64,000 nt of DNA from CADEEN01 sp040384625 (GTDB taxonomy: Bacteria; Pseudomonadota; Gammaproteobacteria; Burkholderiales; Burkholderiaceae_C): positions 1 to 64,000 of the forward strand of contig JAZKIW010000113.1 of the NCBI GenBank assembly GCA_040384625.1, in the 5' to 3' direction. Both the position numbers and the translations under genes were made by a program. This document shows, one piece after another, positions 50,910 through 59,686 of this stretch. Positions within the stretch are counted from its first letter, which is position 1. Every line of letters starts with the position of its first letter. Under the pieces are notes generated by a model. The model saw nothing but the letters and a program-made list of their open reading frames with translations, did not search any database and was not told the origin of the DNA.

Positions 50910-51611
50910 ATGCGACAAATCTTCCTCGACACCGAGACCACGGGTCTGAGCCCCGAGAGCGGCGACCGTGTCATCGAGATCGGCTGCCTCGAGATGGTCA
51001 ACCGTCGGCTGACCGGGAACAACCGACACTTCTACCTGAACCCCGAGAGGCCGAACAGCGAGGGCGCGTTCGCTGTCCACGGGCTGAGTGATGCGTTCCT
51101 GGCGGACAAGCCGCGCTTTGTCGAGATCGCCGACGAGTTGATGGCTTACCTGTCTGGCGCCGAGATCGTGATCCACAACGCGGCCTTCGACGTCGGATTC
51201 ATCGACGCGGAACTGAGGCGACTGACGCGACCGAACTTTGCCGGTCAGGTGGCGCGCATCACCGATTCATTGTTGATGGCGCGCAACCAGTTCCCCGGCA
51301 AGTCGAATTCGCTCGACGCGCTGTGCAAGCGCCTGGAGGTCGACAACTCCAATCGCACCCTGCACGGCGCGTTGCTCGATGCCGGGCTGCTGGCCGAGGT
51401 CTACGTGCGCATGACGCGCGGCCAGGAGGCACTGGTCATCGAGACACGCGAAACTGCAAGTGCGGTCCCCGGCGCGGCGTTGATTGACCTGAGGGGTTTC
51501 GTGCTCATCGCCGTCGGTGTTCCCGACGAAGAGCAGGCCGCGCACGAGGCCGTCCTCGTCGACCTGGACAAGGCCAGCGCCGGCCGGACGCTGTGGCGCC
51601 GTCTGGCATAA
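50910..51611 (+). CDS. dnaQ: DNA polymerase III epsilon subunit
   Basis: The 233-residue protein has the three exonuclease motifs: FLDTETTGL, HNAAFDVGF and LHGALLDAGLLAEVY (HxxxxD). It is the proofreading 3'-5' exonuclease of the replicase. The C-terminal tail (about 60 residues) is the polymerase-binding part and is diverged. The last bases may overlap the tRNA-Val promoter. Confidence 0.94.
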   Translation: MRQIFLDTETTGLSPESGDRVIEIGCLEMVNRRLTGNNRHFYLNPERPNSEGAFAVHGLSDAFLADKPRFVEIADELMAYLSGAEIVIHNAAFDVGFIDAELRRLTRPNFAGQVARITDSLLMARNQFPGKSNSLDALCKRLEVDNSNRTLHGALLDAGLLAEVYVRMTRGQEALVIETRETASAVPGAALIDLRGFVLIAVGVPDEEQAAHEAVLVDLDKASAGRTLWRRLA

Positions 51612-51661
51612 TCGCGCCCGTTCTTCCGGTACGCCGGAGAGCGAGCCGAAGCGCCAGTTTC

Positions 51662-51736
51662 GGGCGGTTAACTCAGCGGTAGAGTGCCACCTTCACACGG
51701 TGGAAGTCGCAGGTTCGAACCCTGCACCGCCCACCA
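51662..51736 (+). tRNA. tRNA-Val (anticodon CAC)
   Basis: The 75-nt gene with encoded CCA folds normally. The acceptor pairs GGGCGGT with ACCGCCC, the anticodon stem is CCACC/GGTGG with loop TTCACAC, and the T arm holds GGTTCGAACC. Anticodon CAC reads GUG, valine. A CATAAT at 51607-51612 with a GC-rich discriminator is a possible -10 box overlapping the dnaQ stop. Confidence 0.94.
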
Positions 51737-51752
51737 GACAATCTCAGTCCAT

Positions 51753-51773
51753 GCGGCCCTTCGGGGCCATTTT
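51753..51773 (+). terminator. Terminator after tRNA-Val
   Basis: GGCCC (51755-51759) and GGGCC (51764-51768) pair around a TTCG tetraloop, followed by ATTTT. The stem is short but the stable loop and T-run make termination likely. Confidence 0.6.
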
Positions 51774-51830
51774 GCTTTGTGCGGACGCGCCTGATGTAAA
51801 ACGTCGGCCACTGAATCGCTGGGGTTCGCC

Positions 51831-52526
51831 ATGACACTGAGCTTGCAAGACCGGGTCTTCGTGGTCACAGGAGGTTTCGGTGCGCTCGGACGCGCCCTGG
51901 CCACGGTGCTGGAAGAGCGCGGCGCGTGCGTGGCGCTGCTCGACCGCGCGCCGGCAGCCGCGGGCCTTGCAGAAACACCGCGGCGGTTGTTGCTTGCCGG
52001 TGTCGACCTCGGCGCCGAGGGAGCAACGCAGGGGGCCCTGGCGCAGGTCGATCAGCGCTGGCAGCGCATCGACGGCCTCGTCAATGTTGCGGGCGGCTTC
52101 GCTTGGGAAGCGCTGACCGACGGCGCGCTCGACACCTGGGACCGTCAGTACGCGATGAACCTGCGCAGCGCCGTCGCGGCCTCGCAGGCTGCACTGCCGC
52201 ACCTCAAGGCCGGGGGGCGGATCGTCAACATCGCTGCCCTGGCGGCCCTCAAAGCAGCGGCGGGCATGGGCGCCTACGCAGCGTCCAAGGCCGGTGTGAT
52301 GCGCTTCACCGAAGCGCTGGCCGAAGAGCTGAAGGAGCGCGACATCACGGTCAACGCCGTGCTGCCGAGCATCATCGACACGCCCGCCAACCGCGCCGAC
52401 ATGCCGAAGGCCGACTTCGCGCGCTGGGTCACGCCACAGGCCCTGAGCCACGTGGTGGCCTTCCTGCTGTCGGACGAGGCGGCTGCGATCACTGGCGCCT
52501 GCGTGCCGGTCACTGGCCGGGTCTGA
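51831..52526 (+). CDS. Short-chain dehydrogenase/reductase
   Basis: The 231-residue protein has TGGFGALGRAL at the cofactor site, NVAGGFA in place of NNAG, and YAASK near residue 145 preceded by NIAALAALKAA. In that stretch the usual Ser is not obvious, so catalytic competence is less clear than for typical SDRs. The C-terminal ITGACVPVTGRV is standard. It is monocistronic. Confidence 0.88.
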   Translation: MTLSLQDRVFVVTGGFGALGRALATVLEERGACVALLDRAPAAAGLAETPRRLLLAGVDLGAEGATQGALAQVDQRWQRIDGLVNVAGGFAWEALTDGALDTWDRQYAMNLRSAVAASQAALPHLKAGGRIVNIAALAALKAAAGMGAYAASKAGVMRFTEALAEELKERDITVNAVLPSIIDTPANRADMPKADFARWVTPQALSHVVAFLLSDEAAAITGACVPVTGRV

Positions 52527-52592
52527 CCTGCGCTCGTCTGGCCGCGCGGTTTGTGCGCTGTCAGACAGATCGATCCACTCGCGGCTGCGACG

Positions 52593-53366
52593 ATGGACGA
52601 TCACGACTTCGGCGTCGCTGCGCGACGAAGGACCTTGCGCACCAAGACATCGGTCGTCCTGCTGTTGGCGGGGGCCACCGTTCTGCTCTCGATTTCGGGT
52701 TGCGCCGTTTGGCGCATCGGCCAGTCGGTGGCGTTGGCTCGCGCGAGCGTGCCGCTGCAGCGCACGCCTGAGGGCCCCGCGATGCGTCTGCTGATCGTCG
52801 GCGACAGTACGGCGGTGGGCACCGGCGCCGCGTCGGCGAAGACCAGCCTTGCCGGGCTGCTCGCGCTGCGCTATCCGCGCCTTCTGATCGATAACCGGGC
52901 GCGCGACGGTGCACGGTTTGCCGACGTTGCAACGCAACTCGCTGGTGCGGAGCGCTTCGACATGGTGCTGGTGCAGGCCGGCGGGAATGACGTGATCCGA
53001 CTCCGAGGCCTCGAGGACCTGCGCGCCGACATCGATCGCGTCACCGCTCTGGCGCGTCAGCGGGCAGATCTGGTGGTGCTGATGCCGGCCGGCAATGTCG
53101 GCAATGCGCCCTTCTTCGTTGCGCCCGTGTCCTGGCTAATGACCTGGCGCTCGCGCGAGTTGCACAGCTTCGTGCGCGACGCTGCTGCCCGTCATTCCGC
53201 GCTCTACGTGAATCTGTTCCGCGAGCGCGCGGACGACCCGTTCGTGAACCGGCCGGGACTCCACGCGCGTGACGGCCTGCATCCCAGCGATTCAGGCTAC
53301 CGGCTCTGGTTCAGCGAGCTGTCGATCCAGGCCGACCTGGCGCGTCGCCTCGCGCCAGCCGCGTAG
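52593..53366 (+). CDS. SGNH-family hydrolase, membrane-anchored
   Basis: The 257-residue protein has an N-terminal membrane anchor, possibly with a lipobox-like SISGC, then the SGNH blocks: GDSTAVGTG (Ser), QAGGNDVI (Asn) and DGLHPSDSGY (Asp and His). It would be an esterase facing the periplasm. The ATG at 52593 is preferred; the frame is open 42 bases upstream. Confidence 0.85.
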   Translation: MDDHDFGVAARRRTLRTKTSVVLLLAGATVLLSISGCAVWRIGQSVALARASVPLQRTPEGPAMRLLIVGDSTAVGTGAASAKTSLAGLLALRYPRLLIDNRARDGARFADVATQLAGAERFDMVLVQAGGNDVIRLRGLEDLRADIDRVTALARQRADLVVLMPAGNVGNAPFFVAPVSWLMTWRSRELHSFVRDAAARHSALYVNLFRERADDPFVNRPGLHARDGLHPSDSGYRLWFSELSIQADLARRLAPAA

Positions 53367-53455
53367 GACAGGGCCTCGCGCGCGACACGCCGATGTCCGA
53401 TGGCAACGGCGCCTGCATCGAGTGACATTCAGGCGCAGCTTGACGAGGAACGGCG

Positions 53456-54526
53456 TTGACGAAGATTCGAACCGGGCAGGCGGGGGCGCCGTTGTCGCGC
53501 GCGCAGTTCCACGAGCGCTTCGGCCTGCGTTTTCGCGATCCCGCATTCACTGGCGAGCGCGAGGCGATCGGCCGCCTCGAGGAGATCGCATGGCTTGCGT
53601 TGCAGGAGGGGCGCAAAGCGCCGGTCACCAGGCGCGCGGGGCGAGGGTTTGCGGATCCGGCCTATTCCATCTCGGTCGAATGGCTCGAGACCCGAAAGCG
53701 CCTGCGAGCCGCTCAGAAGCGTTGGCAGGACCGGAGCGCACCCGCGCGTGTGCTGCTGGTGTGCGGCAGCGCGCGCAACGACGGCAGCTGTCCGGGAGAG
53801 GTGTCGAAAACGTGGCGCCTGACCGGGATTGCCGAGCGCGTGCTGCGGGCCGCCGGGGTCGAGACCGATGTGCTGGACCTGAGCCTGGTGACGTCGGAGT
53901 ACGGCCGCCATATCCATCCCTGCAAGGGCTGTGTGTCGAGCGCCATGCCGCTCTGCCACTGGCCCTGCTCGTGCTACCCGAACCACGCGCTCGATCAGGC
54001 CGACGACTGGATGGCCGAGATCTACGAACGTTGGGTCGCCGCGCACGCGGTGATCATCCTGGCGCCGACCTACTGGTACCAGTCGCCTGGCCCGCTCAAG
54101 CTGATGATCGATCGCATGGTCTGCGCCGACGGGGGCAACCCAGATCCGACCTCGACGCACGGGAAGCGGGTTGCCGAGGCCAAACGCATCGAGCAGAAGG
54201 GTTGGGACTACCCGAAGCATCTGGCTGGTCGCGCCTATGGTGTGGTCGTGCATGGCGACGCGGCAGGCGTCGAGGACCATCGACGCAACTTGTGCGACTG
54301 GCTCGAGTGGATGGGCCTGATCGACGCCGGGGCGGCCGCCAAGCTCGACCGCTACATCGGCTACTACGAGCCCTACTGCGACAGCCACGGTGCGCTCGAC
54401 AAGGACCACGCTGTGCAGGACGAGGTGCGCAATGTTGCGTGCTCTGTGCTGGAGGCAGTCACCGAACTGCGGGCCGGACGGCTGAGCCGACCGGACCGAC
54501 GGGTCGAGTGGCCACGCGCCAAGTAA
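53456..54526 (+). CDS. NADPH-dependent FMN reductase with N-terminal extension
   Basis: The 356-residue protein has a flavodoxin-like FMN-reductase domain (VLLVCGSARNDGS and APTYWYQSPGPLKLMIDRM) after a basic N-terminal region of about 90 residues that I cannot assign. The domain also has an inserted cysteine-rich stretch (CKGCVSSAMPLCHWPCSC). The start is a TTG with GAGGAA upstream. It precedes osmC by 19 bp. Confidence 0.8.
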   Translation: MTKIRTGQAGAPLSRAQFHERFGLRFRDPAFTGEREAIGRLEEIAWLALQEGRKAPVTRRAGRGFADPAYSISVEWLETRKRLRAAQKRWQDRSAPARVLLVCGSARNDGSCPGEVSKTWRLTGIAERVLRAAGVETDVLDLSLVTSEYGRHIHPCKGCVSSAMPLCHWPCSCYPNHALDQADDWMAEIYERWVAAHAVIILAPTYWYQSPGPLKLMIDRMVCADGGNPDPTSTHGKRVAEAKRIEQKGWDYPKHLAGRAYGVVVHGDAAGVEDHRRNLCDWLEWMGLIDAGAAAKLDRYIGYYEPYCDSHGALDKDHAVQDEVRNVACSVLEAVTELRAGRLSRPDRRVEWPRAK

Positions 54527-54545
54527 CCACGAAAAGGAGTGACCC

Positions 54546-54995
54546 ATGATCGAAAAAACCGCCACCGTGCACTGGGAAGGGGCTGGCAAGAAGGGCAAGG
54601 GCCGGATCAGTACCGAAACCCAGGCACTGAAGGAACACCCGTATGGCTTTGCAAGTCGCTTCGAGGACGACCGTCGTGGGACCAATCCCGAAGAGATCCT
54701 CGCCGCCGCGCACGCTGCCTGCTTCACGATGGCGTTCTCCTTTGCCTGCGACAAGGCGGGGTTCGCCACGACCATGGTCGACACGCAGGCGCGCGTGCGC
54801 CTGGCGAAGCAGGGCGAGGGCTTCGCTATCGACCGCATCGCATTGAGCTTGACAGCCAGCGTGCCCGGCATCGACGAGGCGCGGTTCCAGCAGCTTGCCT
54901 CGGCAGCCAAGCGCGATTGCCCGTTGTCCAAGGCCCTGGCGAGCGTGCCCGAGATCACCCTGAAGGCCAGCTTGCAAGCGTCGCCAGCATCCTGA
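54546..54995 (+). CDS. osmC: OsmC-family peroxiredoxin
   Basis: The 149-residue protein matches OsmC: AHAACFTMAFSFACDKAG with the peroxidatic Cys and KRDCPLSKAL with the second Cys. It reduces organic hydroperoxides. The ATG has AAAGGAGTGACCC upstream. It starts a block of short genes, most of which lack known function. Confidence 0.93.
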   Translation: MIEKTATVHWEGAGKKGKGRISTETQALKEHPYGFASRFEDDRRGTNPEEILAAAHAACFTMAFSFACDKAGFATTMVDTQARVRLAKQGEGFAIDRIALSLTASVPGIDEARFQQLASAAKRDCPLSKALASVPEITLKASLQASPAS

Positions 54996-55008
54996 CAAAG
55001 AGCTCGTC

Positions 55009-55335
55009 ATGCCGAAGAAGGCCTGGAGCGCCAAGCGCGAGCGCCAATACGCGCACATCAAGCACGGCCTGATCGAGCGGGGAGAGACCGAGCCCCTGGC
55101 AGAGGAGATCGCCGCGCGTGTGGTCAACAAGGAGCGCGCGCAACATGGCGAGTCGATGGAGGCGAGCGCCTCTTCACTCAAGGACATCTCGTCCGGTCGG
55201 CGCGGAGGCCTGCGTTCCCACCGAGGCGCCGGCGGACGCACATTGCTCCAGTTGCGCAACGAGGCTCGACAGCGCGGCTTGAAGGGCCGCTCTTCGATGA
55301 ACAAGGCAAAGCTCGCAGCGGCTTTGCGCCGATGA
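55009..55335 (+). CDS. Small basic protein annotated as plasmid stabilization-like
   Basis: The 108-residue basic protein begins MPKKAWSAKRERQYAHIKHGL and ends in a helix-extended-loop pattern (RTLLQLRNEARQRGLKGRSSMNKAKLAAALRR) like SAP/Rho-N domains that bind nucleic acid. Relatives in proteobacteria are often labelled plasmid stabilization protein, although they are chromosomal. It lies 13 bp after osmC. Confidence 0.75.
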   Translation: MPKKAWSAKRERQYAHIKHGLIERGETEPLAEEIAARVVNKERAQHGESMEASASSLKDISSGRRGGLRSHRGAGGRTLLQLRNEARQRGLKGRSSMNKAKLAAALRR

Positions 55336-55377
55336 CAGGCATGGCGGCCAAGCCGATCGCACGTCATCGGCTGCCTG

Positions 55378-55599
55378 GTGCTGACAGTGGTATCGATCGC
55401 TGTCGCCGATGTCGCGCGGCCGGCGCGCGCCCTGAACGTGCTTCTCGGGATGGCATTGATGCTCGTCCCGCTCCTGTTCGATGGTGACGACATGGCGCTG
55501 GCCACAGGGACTGGCCTGGGCCTCGCCCTTGTCCTGCTGAGCATTCGTCGTAGCCCGATACAGGCGCGCTACGGTTCCTGGAATCGCCTGCTGGCCTAG
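55378..55599 (+). pseudogene. Probable C-terminal remnant of an SPW-type membrane protein
   Basis: This 73-codon frame starting at a GTG encodes two membrane helices around ARPARALNVLLGMALMLVPLLF, which resembles an SPW-repeat half. The frame is open upstream to a stop at 55333 and reads HVIGCLVLTVVSIAVADV, but there is no start codon before the GTG. It looks like the tail of a larger gene whose 5' end is lost. A functional small membrane protein is the alternative. Confidence 0.45.
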
Positions 55600-55772
55600 C
55601 AGCGTGAGCGCAGCCGCTGCGGGTGGGAGGACCGACGCCTAGGGAAAACCCGAATCACCCAGGCACGGGGCTATGTAACCATCTGTGTAATTCGAATCGG
55701 CCTTGCGGGCTTGGGGGAGGGGTTGGTGAAGCTGGCGATGCAAGCGCTCGGACCGCACTCGAAGGTGCTCCG

Positions 55773-56039
55773 ATGAGCAAGCTCTTGTACTTGCTTGCCT
55801 TCCTGTGTCTGGCGATGGGCATTGTCGACACGTCTGACTGGATCGGGCCCCGGCGGGAGGTGGCGGCGGGCATCCTGTTCCTGCTCGCACCTGTCCTCGC
55901 CCTGGCCGGATACGCCGTCTCGCATGCCCCTACCAGGAAATGTCCGCACTGCAACGAGCGCAACAAGAGAGACGCCTCGATCTGCAAGCACTGCGGCAGG
56001 TCGCCGCATCTCTACCGCAAATTCTTCCCGTCGAGTTGA
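55773..56039 (+). CDS. Two-helix membrane protein with C-terminal zinc ribbon
   Basis: The 88-residue protein has two transmembrane helices (about residues 3-19 and 30-48) followed by a zinc ribbon CPHCNERNKRDASICKHCG. It is a small membrane zinc protein of unknown role. The ATG at 55773 follows GAAGGTGCTCCG. The frame is open far upstream without a better start. Confidence 0.7.
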   Translation: MSKLLYLLAFLCLAMGIVDTSDWIGPRREVAAGILFLLAPVLALAGYAVSHAPTRKCPHCNERNKRDASICKHCGRSPHLYRKFFPSS

Positions 56040-56131
56040 GTGGGTCGACGCGGGCGTGTGCTGCGCCATCGGTCTTCCGTCGCGAGCTATGCTCTCACCA
56101 GGTCAGGATCGCAAAGTCTGGAGATGTCGGG

Positions 56132-56338
56132 ATGGCGGCGAAGGCAGCAACCAAGAGCAAATCGGGTGATGGCGATCGGCGCTCGGGTGCCGACCGGCGC
56201 AAGCTCGACGTCGTGACGCCAGGCAAGCCCGAGCGGCGACGCAACGTCGAGTCGCGCAAGCCTGAGGTCGTCGAACTCGAGATGTCCAACTCGGAGTGGG
56301 GCGCGCTGGCGCACGATCCACTGAAGCCGGGTCAGTGA
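56132..56338 (+). CDS. Small basic DRR-repeat protein
   Basis: The 68-residue protein contains DRRSGADRRKL and ERRRNVESRK, then an acidic end VVELEMSNSEWGAL. Such short DRR proteins with a conserved tail occur in Burkholderiales but have no known function. Its stop overlaps the convergent 90-residue gene by 7 bp. Confidence rests on the coding look, not on a known domain. Confidence 0.55.
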   Translation: MAAKAATKSKSGDGDRRSGADRRKLDVVTPGKPERRRNVESRKPEVVELEMSNSEWGALAHDPLKPGQ

Positions 56339-56604
56339 CTGTCTGAACTAGCGTCCGGCTTGGGCGCGAACAGTTCGTCGAATAACTCGCCGGGCAATGT
56401 GTCCGGATCATCGGTGACGTCGGTACCGTCGAGCAGGTCGTACGACGACGTCACCCAGCTACCGTAGGAAACCTCGGGCAGTTCGCTGCTTGGCTTCGGG
56501 GCGGGCGGCGTGCTCTTGTCGATCCATTCGCCCATCGGCGCGCCCGGGCTGACGCGCCAGACCCGCCTGGCCGGCGCCGTCGGTTTAGGCCGGTGCATCG
56601 ACAT
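56332..56604 (-). CDS. 90-residue protein, paralogue A
   Basis: The 90-residue acidic protein has a central block ELPEVSYGSWVTSSYDLLDG followed by DPDTLPGELFDELF. The same block is nearly identical in a 90-residue protein at 59687, on the opposite strand. No known domain is recognised. The block reads like a short recognition or export peptide. ATG 56598 is an alternative start. Confidence 0.75.
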   Translation of the reverse strand: MSMHRPKPTAPARRVWRVSPGAPMGEWIDKSTPPAPKPSSELPEVSYGSWVTSSYDLLDGTDVTDDPDTLPGELFDELFAPKPDASSDSH

Positions 56605-56786
56605 GGCGCGAGTATGGATCCGCCGAGGCGCGACGACAACCCGCAGGCAGCAGCTTTGGTGCCCGACCCGGCCGAACGGGTGCCTGTAGGTCTGGTCGTA
56701 CAGCCGGATCAGCCCTTGGCCGCTGTCGGTGCATTCGTCTTCGGGGCACGCTGCCCTCCCATCAAGGCGAAGTGCCCGGAAGAACC

Positions 56787-57110
56787 ATGCCGCAGCGTGC
56801 AGTCACCACACCGGCCCGGCAGGGCCGAGGGAAACGGAAGTCCGCTGGCGGAGGGCTCGCGCCGGGCCGCCCTGCCGACATCAAGGGCGTCGACTTGCCC
56901 TTGCCGCACGAACGCGACCAAGCGCTGGGCCAAGTCGCCAGCGTCCCCGATCCCATCATGCGTCAAGCCAAGCGCGACCTGGATGCCGGACTGGTGGACA
57001 CCGACATGCGTGCTGTGCCGGGGTTGGACGCTGGCCACAGACGGAACCTGGTACCCACGCCAATGCCTTCAACGGAGCCGCCGACGTCCAAGCCAGTCAG
57101 GCGGCGCTGA
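56787..57110 (+). CDS. Conserved small soluble protein
   Basis: The 107-residue protein has a basic N-terminus and the core GVDLPLPHERDQALGQ, followed by PDPIMRQAKRDLDAGLVDTDMRAVPGLD. I know this pattern as a small conserved protein of proteobacteria with no assigned function. GGAAGAACC precedes the ATG. It is divergent to paralogue A and 17 bp before the next small gene. Confidence 0.65.
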   Translation: MPQRAVTTPARQGRGKRKSAGGGLAPGRPADIKGVDLPLPHERDQALGQVASVPDPIMRQAKRDLDAGLVDTDMRAVPGLDAGHRRNLVPTPMPSTEPPTSKPVRRR

Positions 57111-57127
57111 ACGCACCAGCGAATGCC

Positions 57128-57343
57128 ATGAAGAGCTGGTTCATCAAGCCGTCGCATCCGATGTCGGTGTGGACCGCGCGCTTCACCGCCCGCTTGCTGG
57201 CGCTACAACCCGGCATGTCCGCATTCAGCGCGGCAGAGCACGCGGTGGTGACGTTCCCGGATGCCGCGGATCTGGAACCCGAAGCCGCGGCCGAGATTTT
57301 TGCCGCCGAGGAACCGCCCGGCGAGGCGGTCAACTCGAAGTAG
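57128..57343 (+). CDS. 71-residue protein of the AAEI-type
   Basis: The 71-residue protein has ARFTARLLALQPGMSAFSAA and DAADLEPEAAAEIF. The same framework recurs in a 108-residue protein at the right end (positions 62697-63023). It has no known domain. It lies between the preceding small gene and the hybrid kinase gene, and is on the same strand. Confidence 0.55.
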   Translation: MKSWFIKPSHPMSVWTARFTARLLALQPGMSAFSAAEHAVVTFPDAADLEPEAAAEIFAAEEPPGEAVNSK

Positions 57344-57465
57344 TCAGATCCCTCAATGCCGAGAATTAGGCCGCATTGATCCACATCATCGCGGCGTGCG
57401 TCAGAGGGCGCGGTGGCAACATCGCAAGTCACAATCTGTGTGGATTGCGTACTGCGCACAACAAG

Positions 57466-59481
57466 ATGAGGCAAGAACGGCAGGAGCTGGTGGCTGCGCG
57501 CCGTCTCGAAGACGTCGACGACACCGTCGAACTGCTGCAGCGCATGCTCGACGACGTTCCGGTGCGCGTCAGCTATTGGGACGACGAGAGCCTGAACCTG
57601 TTCGCCAACAAGGCATTCCTGGACTGGTTCGATGTGAAACGGGCTGACATCGCAGGCCGGCATGCGCGCGAGGTCATCGGCAAAGCCTGGTTCGCGCGCA
57701 TTGAGGGTCCGATTGCCGACGGTCTCGCCGGTCAGGCGAGTCGTTTCGAAACCTCGTTTCGCGCAGACAACGGTGCTCGCAAGCACCTGGATCTGCGCTT
57801 CACGCCCGACCTGAAGCAAGGGCGGGTGCGCGGATTGATCGTCCATGTCGCCGATGTCACCGCGCTTCGAGACGCCGAGCGTGAGCTGGTGCGGCGCGAG
57901 GCGCGCTTCAGGCTGCTCGTTGACGCCGTCCAGGACTACGCGATCTACATGCTCGACGCCGCGGGGCGGGTGGCCACCTGGAACGCCGGGGCAGTACGCA
58001 ACAAGGGCTACCAGGCCGAAGAGGTGATCGGCAAGCACTTCGGCATCTTTTTCGAAGCACATGACGCGACCTCGGGCCAGCCCGAGCGCGAACTGGCGCA
58101 CGCCGCGCGCGAGGGGCGCTTCGAGAGCGAAGGGTGGCGCGTTCGCGCGGATGGCAGTCGGTTCTGGGCCAGTGTGTTGCTCACCGCCATCCATGACGAG
58201 GACAAGCAAGTCATCGGCTACGCCAAGATCACGCGCGATCTCAGCGAGCACAAGCGCGCGGCTGAACAGCTGGCCACCCTTGAAGGCGAGCGGCAGCGGC
58301 GCCTGATGAGCGAGGCGGCCAGCAAGGCGAAGAGCGACTTCCTGGCCTCGATGAGCCACGAGATCCGCACGCCAATGAATGCGATCCTCGGTCTGTCGTA
58401 CCTGACGTTGCAGTGCACGCTCGAGGAAAAGCCGCGCAACTATGTGGAGAAGGTGCACAAGGCGGCCGAGAACCTGCTCGGGATCCTCAATGACATCCTC
58501 GACATCTCCAAGGTCGAGGCGGGCGAGATGCAACTCGAGCGCATTCAGTTCGGGCTGGCTGAGGTTCTCGACAACGTGATGGACACCGCGGGCGTCAAGG
58601 CCCAGGCGAAGGGCCTGGCATTCAGGCTGGAGATCGAATCAACCGTGCCTCGACTTCTGGTCGGTGACGCGATGCGCTTGGGGCAGGTGCTGCTTAATCT
58701 GGCCGACAACGCCATCAAGTTCACCGAGCACGGGCAGGTCCTGATCCAGGTCGAGAGTCTGCTGCAACTAGGCAACCGGGTCGAGCTGATGTTCAGTGTC
58801 GGTGATACGGGGGCTGGCATCCCGACCGAGAAGCAGCGCGTCATCTTCAAAAAGTTCACGCAGGCCGATGCGTCGGTAGCGCGCGGTCACGGCGGCAGCG
58901 GCCTCGGCCTGGCCATTAGCCGCCAACTGGTGGAGCTCATGGGTGGCACCCTGGGCGTGCAGAGCCAGGTGGGCTCGGGTTCGACGTTCCACTTCAATGC
59001 GCGCTTCGAGGCGGCCGCTGATGCCGGCAGCCAATCCGCCCAGGTGACACCCCTGCCTTCGCATGCCGATGCCGGCAATCGCGATGCTTTGCGCGGGGCG
59101 AAAATCCTGCTGGTCGAGGACAACGAAGTCAATCAGTTGGTGGCCTGCGAGATGCTTCGTCCAGCCGGGATCGAGGTGCTGGTGGCGAACAACGGCCGCG
59201 AGGCGCTCGATCTGTTGAACGCGCAGCCTGACGTCGCCCTGGTGTTGATGGATTGCTACATGCCGGTCATGGACGGCTTTGCAGCAACACGAGCCATTCG
59301 CGCCAGCAAGCACTTCAGGCACCTGCCTGTGCTGGCCATGACGGCCAACGTCCTGCCTGACGACCTACTCAACTGCCGTGTGGCCGGAATGAACGACCAC
59401 ATTGGCAAGCCTTTCCGTGCAGACGACTTGTTCGCCGCGCTGTCCTACTGGCTCATCCGCCGGGGGCGCGACGAGCGCTGA
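57466..59481 (+). CDS. Hybrid sensor histidine kinase (PAS-PAS-HK-REC)
   Basis: The 671-residue protein has two PAS domains (about residues 25-145 and 150-270), HisKA with the phospho-His in MSHEIRTPMNAILGLS, a HATPase with NLADNAIKFT, DTGAGI and GSGLGLAI, and a C-terminal receiver with VEDNEVNQ and the Asp in LVLMDCYMP. It has no transmembrane segment, so it senses an internal signal. The upstream open frame to 57376 begins with TTG and is less likely. No response regulator is adjacent. Confidence 0.93.
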   Translation: MRQERQELVAARRLEDVDDTVELLQRMLDDVPVRVSYWDDESLNLFANKAFLDWFDVKRADIAGRHAREVIGKAWFARIEGPIADGLAGQASRFETSFRADNGARKHLDLRFTPDLKQGRVRGLIVHVADVTALRDAERELVRREARFRLLVDAVQDYAIYMLDAAGRVATWNAGAVRNKGYQAEEVIGKHFGIFFEAHDATSGQPERELAHAAREGRFESEGWRVRADGSRFWASVLLTAIHDEDKQVIGYAKITRDLSEHKRAAEQLATLEGERQRRLMSEAASKAKSDFLASMSHEIRTPMNAILGLSYLTLQCTLEEKPRNYVEKVHKAAENLLGILNDILDISKVEAGEMQLERIQFGLAEVLDNVMDTAGVKAQAKGLAFRLEIESTVPRLLVGDAMRLGQVLLNLADNAIKFTEHGQVLIQVESLLQLGNRVELMFSVGDTGAGIPTEKQRVIFKKFTQADASVARGHGGSGLGLAISRQLVELMGGTLGVQSQVGSGSTFHFNARFEAAADAGSQSAQVTPLPSHADAGNRDALRGAKILLVEDNEVNQLVACEMLRPAGIEVLVANNGREALDLLNAQPDVALVLMDCYMPVMDGFAATRAIRASKHFRHLPVLAMTANVLPDDLLNCRVAGMNDHIGKPFRADDLFAALSYWLIRRGRDER

Positions 59482-59686
59482 GAACACTCGTCGTGGAGTC
59501 CTGCGAGCCCACTCGCGTGGCGAACGCGGACACCTGCACCTGAAAGTAGCGGCGCTCTCCTACAGATCGGCCGGCACAGGGGCCGAATACTGCGGCCATG
59601 AGCAACGTGATTCCCCGTCCGCGGTGCGCCGGACGCGCAACCTCGATCCAGTGCCGGCCGAGGCGGCCACGCTGAGGCGAAGCGCC

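Noticed and set aside
51662..51736. tRNA-Val as an attachment site for an integrated element
   Set aside because: No integrase is present to the right and no second copy of the tRNA 3' end was seen in the window.
55642..55651. GGGAAAACCC inverted repeat as an operator
   Set aside because: It is short and I saw no second copy near the other genes of the region.
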